Shown here in pieces: positions 34,274 to 43,726 of a DNA stretch of 64,000 bases. The translations under genes were made by a program, and so were the position numbers. This stretch comes from CAURNT01 sp963539215. Its GTDB lineage: Bacteria > Fusobacteriota > Fusobacteriia > Fusobacteriales > Leptotrichiaceae. Every line of letters starts with the position of its first letter. Position 1 is the first letter of the stretch. Below the pieces are notes generated by a model. The model ran no database searches and had not been told where the DNA came from. It worked only from the letters and a program-made list of their open reading frames with translations. The DNA lies in the NCBI GenBank assembly GCA_963539215.1, contig CAUTJT010000008.1, positions 11,244-75,243 of the forward strand, given 5' to 3'.

Positions 34274-35461
34274 TTAAAGTGAATCGTAAACTTTTTTTAT
34301 TCTATTTAAAGATTCTTCTATATATTTTTTAGGAATCCCCAAATTTAATCTTATAAAATTTTTAGAATTTTCTACAAATTCATTACCATTTTCAACTATA
34401 ACTCCAACCTTAGCCAGTTCCTCTGTCCACCAATTAGCATCTTTACCAGTTTTCTCTAAATTTATCCAAGCAAGATAAGATGACTCCATTGAAAACAATT
34501 GAAAATTCTTTAATTCATTTTCAATATAGTTTTTCAAATATATATAATTTTCATAAATATATTCAACTAAATCATCTAACCACTGTTCACACTCTCTATA
34601 AACTGTAATAAGAGATATTAAACCTAATATATTTGGAGAAGTTATAGAATTTTTTTTCATACCTTTTTTCAATTTTTCCCTTATATCATCATTAGGAATT
34701 ATACTATATGATGTTTTTAGTCCACCTAAATTAAATGCTTTATTAGGAGAAGTTAAAAATATTAAATTATTCAAATATTCATTTTCTAATTTAAGTGAAC
34801 TATTATGATTATTAGAAAACACCATTTCTGAATGAACTTCATCAGATACCATTATAACCCCGTATTTATAACAAATCTTAGCAAGTTTTTCTATTTCATT
34901 CATTTCCCAAACTCTACCACTAGGATTATGAGGATTGCATAATATATATATTTTAGGTTTATACTGTATAATCTTTTCTTCCATATCCTCAAAATCAATA
35001 TAATATCTTCCATTTTCAATTTTCATAGGACTTGTTACTATATTATTCCCATTATTTAACGCTGCATTTTTAAAAGGTTCATATACAGGAGTATTAATTA
35101 ATACATAATCTCCTTTTTCTAAAAATACTTGATTTAAAACATGTAACATTCCTACTGTACCGTAAGATATATTTATCCATTCTTTTTTTACATTAACACC
35201 ATGTCTTTTTTTTTGCCAATAAATTATAGAATCATAAAAATCAATAGTTAAACTCGTATATCCTAAACTTCCGTTTTGTATATACATAGTTAAAACTTCT
35301 ATCAATTTATCTGGTAATTTAAAATCCATATCCGCTATCCATAAAGGTATAAAGTCAATTGGAGTATCCTTACATATATTTGTTTTAATAAGATTATAGT
35401 CCCATTTACGTCTAATATCAAATGAACGTTCAACTTTCTCATCAAAATTATTAATCTTCAT
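34274..35461 (-). CDS. MalY/PatB family PLP-dependent C-S lyase or aminotransferase
   Basis: Fold-type I PLP enzyme. It has 395 residues. PLADMDF-type start (FIPLWIADMDFKLPDK), NPHNPSGRVW at about 177-185, cofactor Asp207 in VSDEVH and Schiff-base Lys241 in TSPNKAFNLGGLK. MalY/PatB proteins cleave cystathionine or cysteine conjugates. It overlaps the end of the EIIC gene by 11 bases, so it belongs to the PTS operon, as malY does with malX in E. coli. The substrate could be a cysteine- or amino-acid-linked sugar, but this is a guess. Confidence 0.88.
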   Translation of the reverse strand: MKINNFDEKVERSFDIRRKWDYNLIKTNICKDTPIDFIPLWIADMDFKLPDKLIEVLTMYIQNGSLGYTSLTIDFYDSIIYWQKKRHGVNVKKEWINISYGTVGMLHVLNQVFLEKGDYVLINTPVYEPFKNAALNNGNNIVTSPMKIENGRYYIDFEDMEEKIIQYKPKIYILCNPHNPSGRVWEMNEIEKLAKICYKYGVIMVSDEVHSEMVFSNNHNSSLKLENEYLNNLIFLTSPNKAFNLGGLKTSYSIIPNDDIREKLKKGMKKNSITSPNILGLISLITVYRECEQWLDDLVEYIYENYIYLKNYIENELKNFQLFSMESSYLAWINLEKTGKDANWWTEELAKVGVIVENGNEFVENSKNFIRLNLGIPKKYIEESLNRIKKVYDSL

Positions 35462-36638
35462 CTACTTCTAATTTTCCTTGTTTTATCATTTGATTTCTAT
35501 AAATTACATTAACAACTGCTATTATTATAGAACCTACAGCTATTCCTAACATATAGGCAGGTAATCCTGAAACTAAAGGCCAAGCCCATATAGCACTTTC
35601 AGGGAACCATTGTACTGAACCTAATACTACAGCTGTCATAGCTCCTATAACTGAAGAAATTACATATAAAGGTATAACAAACACTGGATTTTCTAATGCA
35701 AATGGTATTGCACCTTCTGATATTCCCATAAAAGCCAAGAACATTGAAGTTTTACCTGCATTATAGAATTCTTTATTATATACTTTTCTACCAACTAATT
35801 TTTTATCTATTAAAGTAGATAACCCTAAACCAATAGATGGTACAACAACTGCAATATTTCTAGCAGTTATAGGCAATATTTTTTCAGTAGTAAATCCTAT
35901 AGCTACAAAACTAGCTGCTTTATTAACAGGCCCACCCAAATCAAATGCAGTAGCGGCAGATACTATCAACGCATAAGCATATTGACCTTGTTTCCCTGCA
36001 AGTTCAAGAGTATTTCTAATACCAACATTTATTAAACCACCAATAGGAGTAATTACAAATATCATTGCAACCATACATAATATAGCTGCAAGTAAAGGAA
36101 TTAAAAATGTAGTTTTAAACGCTAACCATTTTTCACCCATTTTAATATTTTTATTCATCCATTTAACAGAATATCCAATAAATATAGATATTATTATCGC
36201 ACCAAGGAATCCACTAGGAACAGGAGTTACTTTATCATAAGCACCATCAACAAGAGATATTATTTGTATAGGTTTATTAGCAACATAACCACCAATAAAT
36301 CCTGCAGCAAGGGCAGTTTTACCACCTATAGAATTTGCAACAAAAGCAGCAAACATAGGTATCGCAAATCCAAATAACGTAAATCCAAAACTTTCCATAA
36401 GTGAGGCAAGCTTTAATAAAGTTAAATCAAAACCTATAAAATTGCCTGATTGAATAGCAGCAAGTATAGATACTGATGGATCTAACTTATATATTACATA
36501 AGGTATAACTTGAGAAAATGCTCCAATTAAACCTCCCATTATTAGTATAGGAATCATATAAGATATACCCGTCATAATATGCTTATAAAAAGCTTGTAAT
36601 CCTGAAACTTCTTTTCCTCTTCTTTTAACAACTGCCAT
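35451..36638 (-). CDS. PTS fructose-family EIIC permease
   Basis: Membrane channel component of a phosphotransferase system. It has 395 residues with about nine to ten hydrophobic segments. The fructose-class pattern is visible: HIMTGISYMIPILIMGGLIGAFSQ at the start, and GFLGAIIISIFIGYSVKWM, FDLGGPVNKAAS, MGISEGAIPFALENP. EIIA and EIIB are separate genes just upstream. The sugar cannot be assigned. Confidence 0.93.
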   Translation of the reverse strand: MAVVKRRGKEVSGLQAFYKHIMTGISYMIPILIMGGLIGAFSQVIPYVIYKLDPSVSILAAIQSGNFIGFDLTLLKLASLMESFGFTLFGFAIPMFAAFVANSIGGKTALAAGFIGGYVANKPIQIISLVDGAYDKVTPVPSGFLGAIIISIFIGYSVKWMNKNIKMGEKWLAFKTTFLIPLLAAILCMVAMIFVITPIGGLINVGIRNTLELAGKQGQYAYALIVSAATAFDLGGPVNKAASFVAIGFTTEKILPITARNIAVVVPSIGLGLSTLIDKKLVGRKVYNKEFYNAGKTSMFLAFMGISEGAIPFALENPVFVIPLYVISSVIGAMTAVVLGSVQWFPESAIWAWPLVSGLPAYMLGIAVGSIIIAVVNVIYRNQMIKQGKLEVDED

Positions 36639-36650
36639 TTTTATTCCTCC

Positions 36651-36962
36651 TTAATTTTCTTCTAATATTTCTTCTAATATTTCTTTCGCTTCTCTTATAG
36701 CTTCTTTTAAAGTTACCTCATATACATCAAAATCCTCAAAACGCTCTATACCTTGTGGTGTTATCGCAACAGCATGAATTATAGCATCAGCTTCCTCTAT
36801 ATCCTTTCTAGATAATTCATTTTGAATTCCATCTGCTCCTTGAGTTTCAATTTTAATATCAACTCCTAATTCTTTTGCTGCATTTTCTAATGATTCAGCA
36901 GCCATAAATGTATGTGCAAGACCCATAGGGCAAGCACAAATTGCTACAACCTTTTTACTCAT
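36651..36962 (-). CDS. PTS fructose-family EIIB
   Basis: It has 103 residues. The phosphorylated cysteine is Cys11 in CACPMGLAHTFMAAESL. It passes phosphate from EIIA to the sugar bound by EIIC. Separated from EIIA by 13 bases. Confidence 0.95.
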   Translation of the reverse strand: MSKKVVAICACPMGLAHTFMAAESLENAAKELGVDIKIETQGADGIQNELSRKDIEEADAIIHAVAITPQGIERFEDFDVYEVTLKEAIREAKEILEEILEEN

Positions 36963-36975
36963 TTTCTTCCTCCCA

Positions 36976-37404
36976 TTAACTATTTAATATTTTATAAATT
37001 TCATCCACATCATTTGATTCATTTAACTTATCTCTAAATTCTTTATTCATTATTTTAACAGAGATATCCTTTAATATTTCTATATGTTTATCAGGATTAT
37101 TTTTAGGAACTATAATAAGTAAAACCTTATTAATCTTTTCTTCATCTTCTTCCCATAAAATATATTCATTTAATTTACAATAAACTATATAACTATCATA
37201 AACATTGTTAGACTTAGAGTGTGGTATAGATACCCCAAATCCAAGTACTGTATTATCTATTTTTTCTCTTTCTAAAACTTCTTTAAATAATTTCTCAGTT
37301 TTATCATCGTCTAATTCCAATTTTTTTATCATTTTAAGTATAAGATCTGTTTTAGATATATTTGTATTTTCTATTAAAATATTTTTTCTTTCTACTATTT
37401 TCAT
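36976..37404 (-). CDS. PTS fructose-family EIIA
   Basis: It has 142 residues. The phospho-histidine is His62 in GFGVSIPHSKSNNV. Its ATG overlaps the stop of the regulator gene (37401-37404), so translation is coupled. Confidence 0.93.
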   Translation of the reverse strand: MKIVERKNILIENTNISKTDLILKMIKKLELDDDKTEKLFKEVLEREKIDNTVLGFGVSIPHSKSNNVYDSYIVYCKLNEYILWEEDEEKINKVLLIIVPKNNPDKHIEILKDISVKIMNKEFRDKLNESNDVDEIYKILNS

Positions 37405-39437
37405 AATTCCCTTCCTAAATTTGATTTAAAGTAAGATATAAGAGATTTATAATCTTTTTGTTCTTTAATTTTACTTTCAAATTCTTTTAATCTTAACATA
37501 GCATTAATGTCTAATATTCCTCTAATATGTTCATCTTTATCCCTTGTTGCAAGGGCTATAACTATGCTAATATCACTATCTAAAAATTTAATAGGCTTTT
37601 TAAGAGTAATGAATACAAAACCTGTATTTTTAACCATATACCCAAGTTCACCATGAGGCAATATAGTTTCATCCCCTACCATAATATATTTACCATATTT
37701 TTCAATTTGTTTTTTAAGAACATTTTCATATCCTTTTTCCGTATAACCGTTATCTTCCATAGTATCAGATATTAATTTCAATAAATCATCCATATTATTC
37801 ACTTCAGCATTTAAAATAGTATTTTTTTCATTAACAAATTCATATATATGTTTTTCATTGTTTGACTTCATCATATCGTTATATATATAGCCTTTAAATT
37901 TTTCACGCATAAGTTTTAATATAGTTTCTTGATCTTTATGCTTATTTTCTTTTATAAACTCCAAAAGCCTACTTTCTAATATTTTAGAATTTCTTTTTAA
38001 TCCATATTTTTCAAGTTTAAGTATATCATCACTTTTAAATATAGGATTAACTTTTATTACATCATGAGTTTTAGTATTAAAATCTATTGTTGTAACAATT
38101 AAATCTACATCTTTAATTTTAGTATAATTTTCCAACTGATTATACGGAATATTATCTAATATCTCAACATCAAAGTTATTTGTAAGACCTTCTTGTATAA
38201 GTTTTGAAGTAGAATAACCGAAACCACAAACTATCAAAATTTTAATTTTAGAACTTTCTTTTAAATCACCTAATCTATCCAAAGCTCTTTTTACCATTAT
38301 AGTAATATAGGCTATTTCTTCATCTTCTAAACTAATATTAAATATATCCTCTACACATTCAAATACAATTTTAGTTTTAAAATAAATATCTTCATATTCT
38401 TTTTTAACTTCTTTGCTTATATTTTCACCTAAATAAAGTTTATTATTTATTCTATATAAGCAAGGTTTTATATGATGTATCAACTCTTTTCTTAATATAT
38501 CATCTTCTCTAAGCTCTTTATTAAATTCATTAGATAAACCTTCCAGTAACCTATCAACTAAATTTTCTATATTTATCCAATTTAAAAAGAAAGAATATTT
38601 ATCATTAAAATTATATAAACCTAAATAAAAATCTGTTAGAACCTCAACATCAATCTCAAAAAAATCTTTATCAATAAAATATGAACATAATTTTTCATAC
38701 TCTTGAGTATTTATCAAAAATGATTTATTTGATACATCTGTAGATTGAAGATATTTCCCCATATTATTTCTATTTTTTGATATATATATGTATAAAAGTA
38801 TTATATCAAAAGCATCATCATTTATTTTTAAATTATCCATTTTCAAAAAATCTTTTAATAATTTTTTACAAGTATCTTTTTTTACACTAAGATTATTTAA
38901 TTTTTTCTCAATAAAATTAAATATATAATTATTATTTTTGATTTCATTTAGCTGATTTATTATACACTTTCTAATATTTAATTCACTACCACTTAACATG
39001 TAACCTTTATTAGTATGCCTTACTTTTACACTGTATTCCCTAAGTAATTCATTAATATTTTTTATATCATTTCTAATTGTAGCCTTACTTAATAAATATA
39101 CATCAGATATTTCATCTAATTTAAATTGATTATTAAATAACAAAATATCAAACATAATCATTTTTGATCTTTCTGAATTATTAAAGTTATATTCCTTCAA
39201 AGGTATTTCTTTAATATATTCTTTACATCTTATTTTAGTTATAGTAAGAGTAATATATGAATTTCTGATTTCTATAAGTTCTAGATTAAAATAATATACA
39301 AATAACTCATTAATATTATTTATATCATACCTCAACATTCTTTCCGTTATATTCAAATGAACAGAAAGTTCATTTAAAGTAACATCTCCTTTGTCAATTA
39401 TGACATTAATTATTTCCAGTAATCTAGAGTTTAACAT
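37401..39437 (-). CDS. PTS-controlled transcriptional regulator (MtlR/LicR type, PRD domains)
   Basis: It has 678 residues from the ATG at 39437, preceded by GGAGAGGAG; the longer frame from 39455 begins with a TTG upstream of that site. N-terminal DeoR-like and Mga-like helix-turn-helix pair (LLEIINVIIDKGDVTLNELSVHLNITERMLRYDINN), two PRDs (about 170-390, with HHIKPCLYRINNKL), an EIIB-like domain (KILIVCGFGYSTSKLI) and a C-terminal EIIA-like domain with ILPHGELGYMV (phospho-His). It should activate this operon when its sugar is present. Confidence 0.9.
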   Translation of the reverse strand: MLNSRLLEIINVIIDKGDVTLNELSVHLNITERMLRYDINNINELFVYYFNLELIEIRNSYITLTITKIRCKEYIKEIPLKEYNFNNSERSKMIMFDILLFNNQFKLDEISDVYLLSKATIRNDIKNINELLREYSVKVRHTNKGYMLSGSELNIRKCIINQLNEIKNNNYIFNFIEKKLNNLSVKKDTCKKLLKDFLKMDNLKINDDAFDIILLYIYISKNRNNMGKYLQSTDVSNKSFLINTQEYEKLCSYFIDKDFFEIDVEVLTDFYLGLYNFNDKYSFFLNWINIENLVDRLLEGLSNEFNKELREDDILRKELIHHIKPCLYRINNKLYLGENISKEVKKEYEDIYFKTKIVFECVEDIFNISLEDEEIAYITIMVKRALDRLGDLKESSKIKILIVCGFGYSTSKLIQEGLTNNFDVEILDNIPYNQLENYTKIKDVDLIVTTIDFNTKTHDVIKVNPIFKSDDILKLEKYGLKRNSKILESRLLEFIKENKHKDQETILKLMREKFKGYIYNDMMKSNNEKHIYEFVNEKNTILNAEVNNMDDLLKLISDTMEDNGYTEKGYENVLKKQIEKYGKYIMVGDETILPHGELGYMVKNTGFVFITLKKPIKFLDSDISIVIALATRDKDEHIRGILDINAMLRLKEFESKIKEQKDYKSLISYFKSNLGREL

Positions 39438-39458
39438 TTTATCTCCTCTCCACAATAA

Positions 39459-39486
39459 AGTATATCTTCATTGAGTCCATTTTCAA
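39459..39486 (-). promoter_or_regulatory. Probable promoter of the PTS operon
   Basis: Minus-strand TTGAAA (-35, 39481-39486), 16 bases, TATACT (-10, 39459-39464), about 22 bases before the regulator start. Confidence 0.5.
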
Positions 39487-39592
39487 GATTTAAAACATTT
39501 CAATTTATAATGAAATCAATTTTGTTTTAAAGTACATCATATAACATTTTAAAAAATAAATCAACAAAAATTTTTATTTTGAAATAAATTTT

Positions 39593-39622
39593 CAAAATAA
39601 AAAACTGACCCTAAGGTCAGTT
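39593..39622 (-). terminator. Terminator of the oligopeptide transporter operon
   Basis: AACTGACC (39603-39610), loop ctaa, GGTCAGTT (39615-39622); on the minus strand it is followed by TTTTTTATTTT. Confidence 0.9.
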
Positions 39623-39628
39623 TGATAT

Positions 39629-40549
39629 TTATCCAAGTCTTTGTCTTGCATCACTTGCTCTTTTTAAAGCTTCACCTACATAATTAATACAAAGCATTAA
39701 TACTAATATTAATAATGAAGCAGGAAGCCATACCCACCATTTATCAGCTAATACTTCAGGTGCAGTAGCATAACTTACCAATATTCCTAAAGATGGTGTT
39801 GAAGGTGGTAATCCATATCCTAAGAACGTTAATCCAGTTTCAATACCAATATTACCTGCAAATGATAAAGTTAAGTCAACTATAATAATACTTGATATAT
39901 TAGGTAATAATTCTCTAAATATTATTACTAAATCACTAGTTCCCATTGTTTTAGAAGCACTTATATAATCTCTTCTAACTTCAGATAACACTTTACCACG
40001 TATAAGTCTTGCTGTACCTATCCAATAAAATACAGACATCATCATTATAAACGTAAACACATTATATTTAGGTACTATAGTTGCAAAAACTATTATTAAT
40101 AAAGTAGTTGGTAATATACTTATGAAATCTATAATTCTCATTGCTATATTTTCAACTATTCCACCATAATAAGAAATTACTACCCCTATTGCAATACCAG
40201 TAAACTCAGTAATTATAGTAACACATACACCTATTAATATAGAGTTTCTTGCCCCTATTATTAATTGCCCTAATATACTACGTCCACCATAATCTGCTCC
40301 AAGCCAATACCCTTCCATAGGAGCTGCATATTTATCTAACAACCTAACTTTCATTACTTCATTAACATCAAGTAAGAAAGAGGCTGAAAAGAATATTATA
40401 ACTATAAGAGATACTAATAAAGTTAGAGAAAATAAAGCTAACTTATCTTTTAAAAATTCTCTTTTAATTATTTCAAATGTAGAAGGAACAAAACTTTGTT
40501 CTTCTATAATATCATCTTTTTCTAATTCAAATTCATTTTTAGTTTCCAT
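39629..40549 (-). CDS. oppC: Oligopeptide/dipeptide ABC transporter permease (OppC/DppC type)
   Basis: It has 306 residues, six membrane segments, an N-terminal soluble tail typical of OppC, and the EAA loop RDYISASKTMGTSDLVIIFRELLPNISS that docks the ATPases. Last gene of the operon. Confidence 0.92.
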   Translation of the reverse strand: METKNEFELEKDDIIEEQSFVPSTFEIIKREFLKDKLALFSLTLLVSLIVIIFFSASFLLDVNEVMKVRLLDKYAAPMEGYWLGADYGGRSILGQLIIGARNSILIGVCVTIITEFTGIAIGVVISYYGGIVENIAMRIIDFISILPTTLLIIVFATIVPKYNVFTFIMMMSVFYWIGTARLIRGKVLSEVRRDYISASKTMGTSDLVIIFRELLPNISSIIIVDLTLSFAGNIGIETGLTFLGYGLPPSTPSLGILVSYATAPEVLADKWWVWLPASLLILVLMLCINYVGEALKRASDARQRLG

Positions 40550-40560
40550 TTTCTCCTCCT

Positions 40561-41523
40561 TTACTCTATTCTAATTCTTGGATCCACTATCATAAGTATA
40601 ATATCTGATAATAAAGAACCAAGTAATGTTAAGAATCCAAATATTAATAATAATGTTGTTATCATAGAATAATCTCTTGATGATATAGATTGTATAGATA
40701 ATTGTCCCATACCAGGATAATTAAATATAGTTTCTATAAATATAGATCCTCCAAATAAACCTGTTATAACATATCCTAAAAATGTAGCTATAGGTAATAC
40801 AGAGTTTCTAAATATATGTCTTGAATAAACCACAGATTCTGGCACCCCTTTAGATCTTGCAGTTTTAACATAATCTAAAGATTTAGCATCTATTATTTCA
40901 TTTCTTAAATATCTAATAGTTCCAGTAGTTCCTAATAAAGCATAAGTAATAGCCGGAAGTAATAAGTGATAAGCTTTATTTAAAGCATAACTTAGTGTTC
41001 CAGGAACATATCCTATATCAACTGATCCTCCTGTAGGGAATAGTCTTAATTTATAACCAAATAAGAATACCATTAATAAAGATAATATAAATGTTGGTAT
41101 AGCAAAACTTATAAAATTATATATAGTAACTATTTTATCTAATCTTGATCCGTTATATCTACCAGTTAATATACCTACAGGTAATGCTATAGAGTACATT
41201 AAAAGAACTGAAAATAATGATAAGAAGAATGTATTATAAATTCTTTCTCCTATTATTTGCATAACCGGTAATTTAAATGTATAACTTACACCAAAATCTC
41301 CATGTAATATTTTTTTTATCCAATTTAAATATTGCATAAATAAAGGATCATTTAATCCTGCTTGCTCTCTTAATCTTTCAACAGCTTCAGGCGGTGTAGA
41401 TGGACTTATTAATCCAGTAAATGGATCTCCTGGCATAAGTCTAGCTACCATAAATACTATTAAACTTAATATTATTAATTGAGGTATCATTAATAATGTT
41501 CTTCTTAATACAGTTTTCCACAT
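40561..41523 (-). CDS. oppB: Oligopeptide/dipeptide ABC transporter permease (OppB/DppB type)
   Basis: It has 320 residues and six membrane segments. MLIPQLIILSLIVFMVARLMPGDPF at the start and the EAA loop SLDYVKTARSKGVPESVVYSRHIFRNSVLP identify it. Twelve bases before the oppC gene. Confidence 0.93.
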   Translation of the reverse strand: MWKTVLRRTLLMIPQLIILSLIVFMVARLMPGDPFTGLISPSTPPEAVERLREQAGLNDPLFMQYLNWIKKILHGDFGVSYTFKLPVMQIIGERIYNTFFLSLFSVLLMYSIALPVGILTGRYNGSRLDKIVTIYNFISFAIPTFILSLLMVFLFGYKLRLFPTGGSVDIGYVPGTLSYALNKAYHLLLPAITYALLGTTGTIRYLRNEIIDAKSLDYVKTARSKGVPESVVYSRHIFRNSVLPIATFLGYVITGLFGGSIFIETIFNYPGMGQLSIQSISSRDYSMITTLLLIFGFLTLLGSLLSDIILMIVDPRIRIE

Positions 41524-41525
41524 AT

Positions 41526-42488
41526 TTATTTACCTCCCTTATCAAGTGCAACAAAATGATTATTTGTTCCATCCATTTTAATTAAGTCAAAAACTCTTCC
41601 TTTTTCATCAAAATAATCTTTTAATGATTCATTGTATTCTATTTCAACTTTTTTTCTAAAAATACGTTTTTCTTCTCTAACCAATGGATTAACATCAGGT
41701 ATTGCTGCTATTAATCTCTTAGTATATATATGTACTCCATTTTTATATATATCTTGTTTTGTTCCTGTTTCAACAAATCTTCCTTTATACATTATAGAAA
41801 TATGGTCACACATATGTTTAACTACACCCAAATCATGAGATATGAAAATATAGCTTAATCCTAATTGCTTTTGGATTTTTTTCATATAGTTTAGCACTTG
41901 TGCTTGAACTGATAAATCTAATGCAGAAACTGGTTCATCAGCTATTATTAATTTAGGGTTAGTTGCTACCGCTCTTGCTACACCTAATCTTTGTCTTTGA
42001 CCTCCACTGAATTCATGTGGATATTTAACTATATTGTCTTCAGTCATACCAACTATTTCTAACAGTTCACAAACCCTTCTTCTTTCTTCTTCTGGAGTGA
42101 AATTTTCAAAATTCTTTAAAGGTTCTGATAATAAATCTAAAACTCTTTTTTTAGGATTCAAAGATGACATAGAATCTTGAAAAATCATTTGTATATTCTT
42201 TCTATATAAAGATTTTCTTGGTATTCTATTTAAATTTATATTTTCTCCTTCAAATATAACACTACCTGAAGTAACTTTTTCAAGACCAATGATAGATCTT
42301 CCTATAGTTGATTTACCACTTCCTGATTCTCCAACTAGACCATAAGTTTTACCCTTTTCTAAAGTCATGCTGATTCCATCAACAGCTTTAACATGATCTT
42401 TTATAGTATTAAAAAATCCGCCTCTTATAGGGTAGTGCACCTTAAGATCTTTAATCTTCATTAATTCTTCATTCACCTTTTTACTCAC
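41526..42488 (-). CDS. oppF: Oligopeptide ABC transporter ATPase (OppF type)
   Basis: It has 320 residues. Walker A GESGSGKST (53-61), ABC signature SGGQRQR, Walker B LIIADEP, and the OppF hallmark of a short C-terminus after IYKNGVHIYTKRLIAAIP. Its start overlaps oppD by eight bases. Confidence 0.94.
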   Translation of the reverse strand: MSKKVNEELMKIKDLKVHYPIRGGFFNTIKDHVKAVDGISMTLEKGKTYGLVGESGSGKSTIGRSIIGLEKVTSGSVIFEGENINLNRIPRKSLYRKNIQMIFQDSMSSLNPKKRVLDLLSEPLKNFENFTPEEERRRVCELLEIVGMTEDNIVKYPHEFSGGQRQRLGVARAVATNPKLIIADEPVSALDLSVQAQVLNYMKKIQKQLGLSYIFISHDLGVVKHMCDHISIMYKGRFVETGTKQDIYKNGVHIYTKRLIAAIPDVNPLVREEKRIFRKKVEIEYNESLKDYFDEKGRVFDLIKMDGTNNHFVALDKGGK

Positions 42489-43485
42489 CTACCTTTGAAA
42501 AATAAAAGTTTTTATAACAACTACATCTTACAAAATGTCCATCTTCCACTTCATGTAATCCTGGATGATCTTCATGTTCTGATTCACTCACCCAAGGAAT
42601 TCTTTGTCTAAATCTACATCCTTGTCTTGGTAAATTTTTAAGAGATGGAACTGTTCCATGTATAACATACAATTCTTCATCATCATTTTCTTTATCCATT
42701 TGTGGTATAGAGCTTAAAAGCGATCTTGTATATGGATGTTTTGGATTATTAAATAAATCTTCAACTTTTGCAACTTCAACTACTTCTCCAGCATACATAA
42801 CAGCAACTCTATCTGCCATTTCTGCAACAACACCTAAATCATGGGTGATAAGTATGATACCTGCACCTATTTCATTTTGTAATTCACGTAACAAATCTAA
42901 TATTTGAGCCTGTATAGTAACATCTAAAGCTGTAGTTGGTTCATCAGCTATTAATATATCAGGTCTACAAGAAAGTGCTATTGCTATTATTACTCTTTGA
43001 CGCATACCTCCTGATAATTCATGCGGAAATTGTCTCATAACTCTTTCTGGATTATCTATACCTACTTTTGTTATTAATTCTTTTACTCTTTCTTTTCTTT
43101 GTTCAGAATTTAAATCTGTATGATACTTCATTCCCTCTTCTATTTGATCTCCTATTCTCATTAATGGATTTAATGAAGATAGTGGATCTTGGAATATCAT
43201 ACCTATTTTATTTCCTCTTATTTGATTAAACTGTTGTTCATCAAAGTTAACTAAATTGTTACCTTCAAACAATATTTCTCCTTTAATATCAGTGAACAAA
43301 GGATTATGTAATCCCATTATAGCAGTAGCAAGTGTTGACTTACCACAACCAGATTCACCAACAATAGCAAGGACTTCATTTTTATTTAAACTCAAACTTA
43401 CATTATCAACTGCACTATAGTATTTATCTTTTATACGAAAACTTGTTGTTAAATTCTTTATTTCAAGTAATGTATTGCTTGCCAT
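42481..43485 (-). CDS. oppD: Oligopeptide ABC transporter ATPase (OppD type)
   Basis: It has 334 residues. Walker A GESGCGKST (43-51), LSGGMRQR, Walker B ILIADEPTTALD, and the OppD C-terminal region HPYTRSLLSSIPQ...GCRFRQRIPW...VRCSCYKNF. First gene of the operon; no substrate-binding protein gene is linked. Confidence 0.95.
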   Translation of the reverse strand: MASNTLLEIKNLTTSFRIKDKYYSAVDNVSLSLNKNEVLAIVGESGCGKSTLATAIMGLHNPLFTDIKGEILFEGNNLVNFDEQQFNQIRGNKIGMIFQDPLSSLNPLMRIGDQIEEGMKYHTDLNSEQRKERVKELITKVGIDNPERVMRQFPHELSGGMRQRVIIAIALSCRPDILIADEPTTALDVTIQAQILDLLRELQNEIGAGIILITHDLGVVAEMADRVAVMYAGEVVEVAKVEDLFNNPKHPYTRSLLSSIPQMDKENDDEELYVIHGTVPSLKNLPRQGCRFRQRIPWVSESEHEDHPGLHEVEDGHFVRCSCYKNFYFSKVGE

Positions 43486-43634
43486 AAATTACTCCTTTCA
43501 ATAAAATATTCTTAGACTTATATTCTACTACATTTATCGATTTTTTACTAGTAGTTTCTATAATATATTATATATATCGTATCCATTAATTTTATATATG
43601 ATTGAATTTTGATAATAGTTTATCTTTAAAATAA

Positions 43635-43671
43635 AAATATGCACTTGTATCTTTCAATACAATGCATATTT
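43635..43671 (-). terminator. Terminator of the lipoprotein gene
   Basis: Minus-strand AAATATGCATTGTAT, loop tgaaag, ATACAAGTGCATATTT, then TTATTTT. A one-base offset interrupts the stem. Confidence 0.75.
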
Positions 43672-43726
43672 AAATAAATTAGAAGTTTGTACTATCACAT
43701 TAATAAAATATGTATTTTTTGAATAT

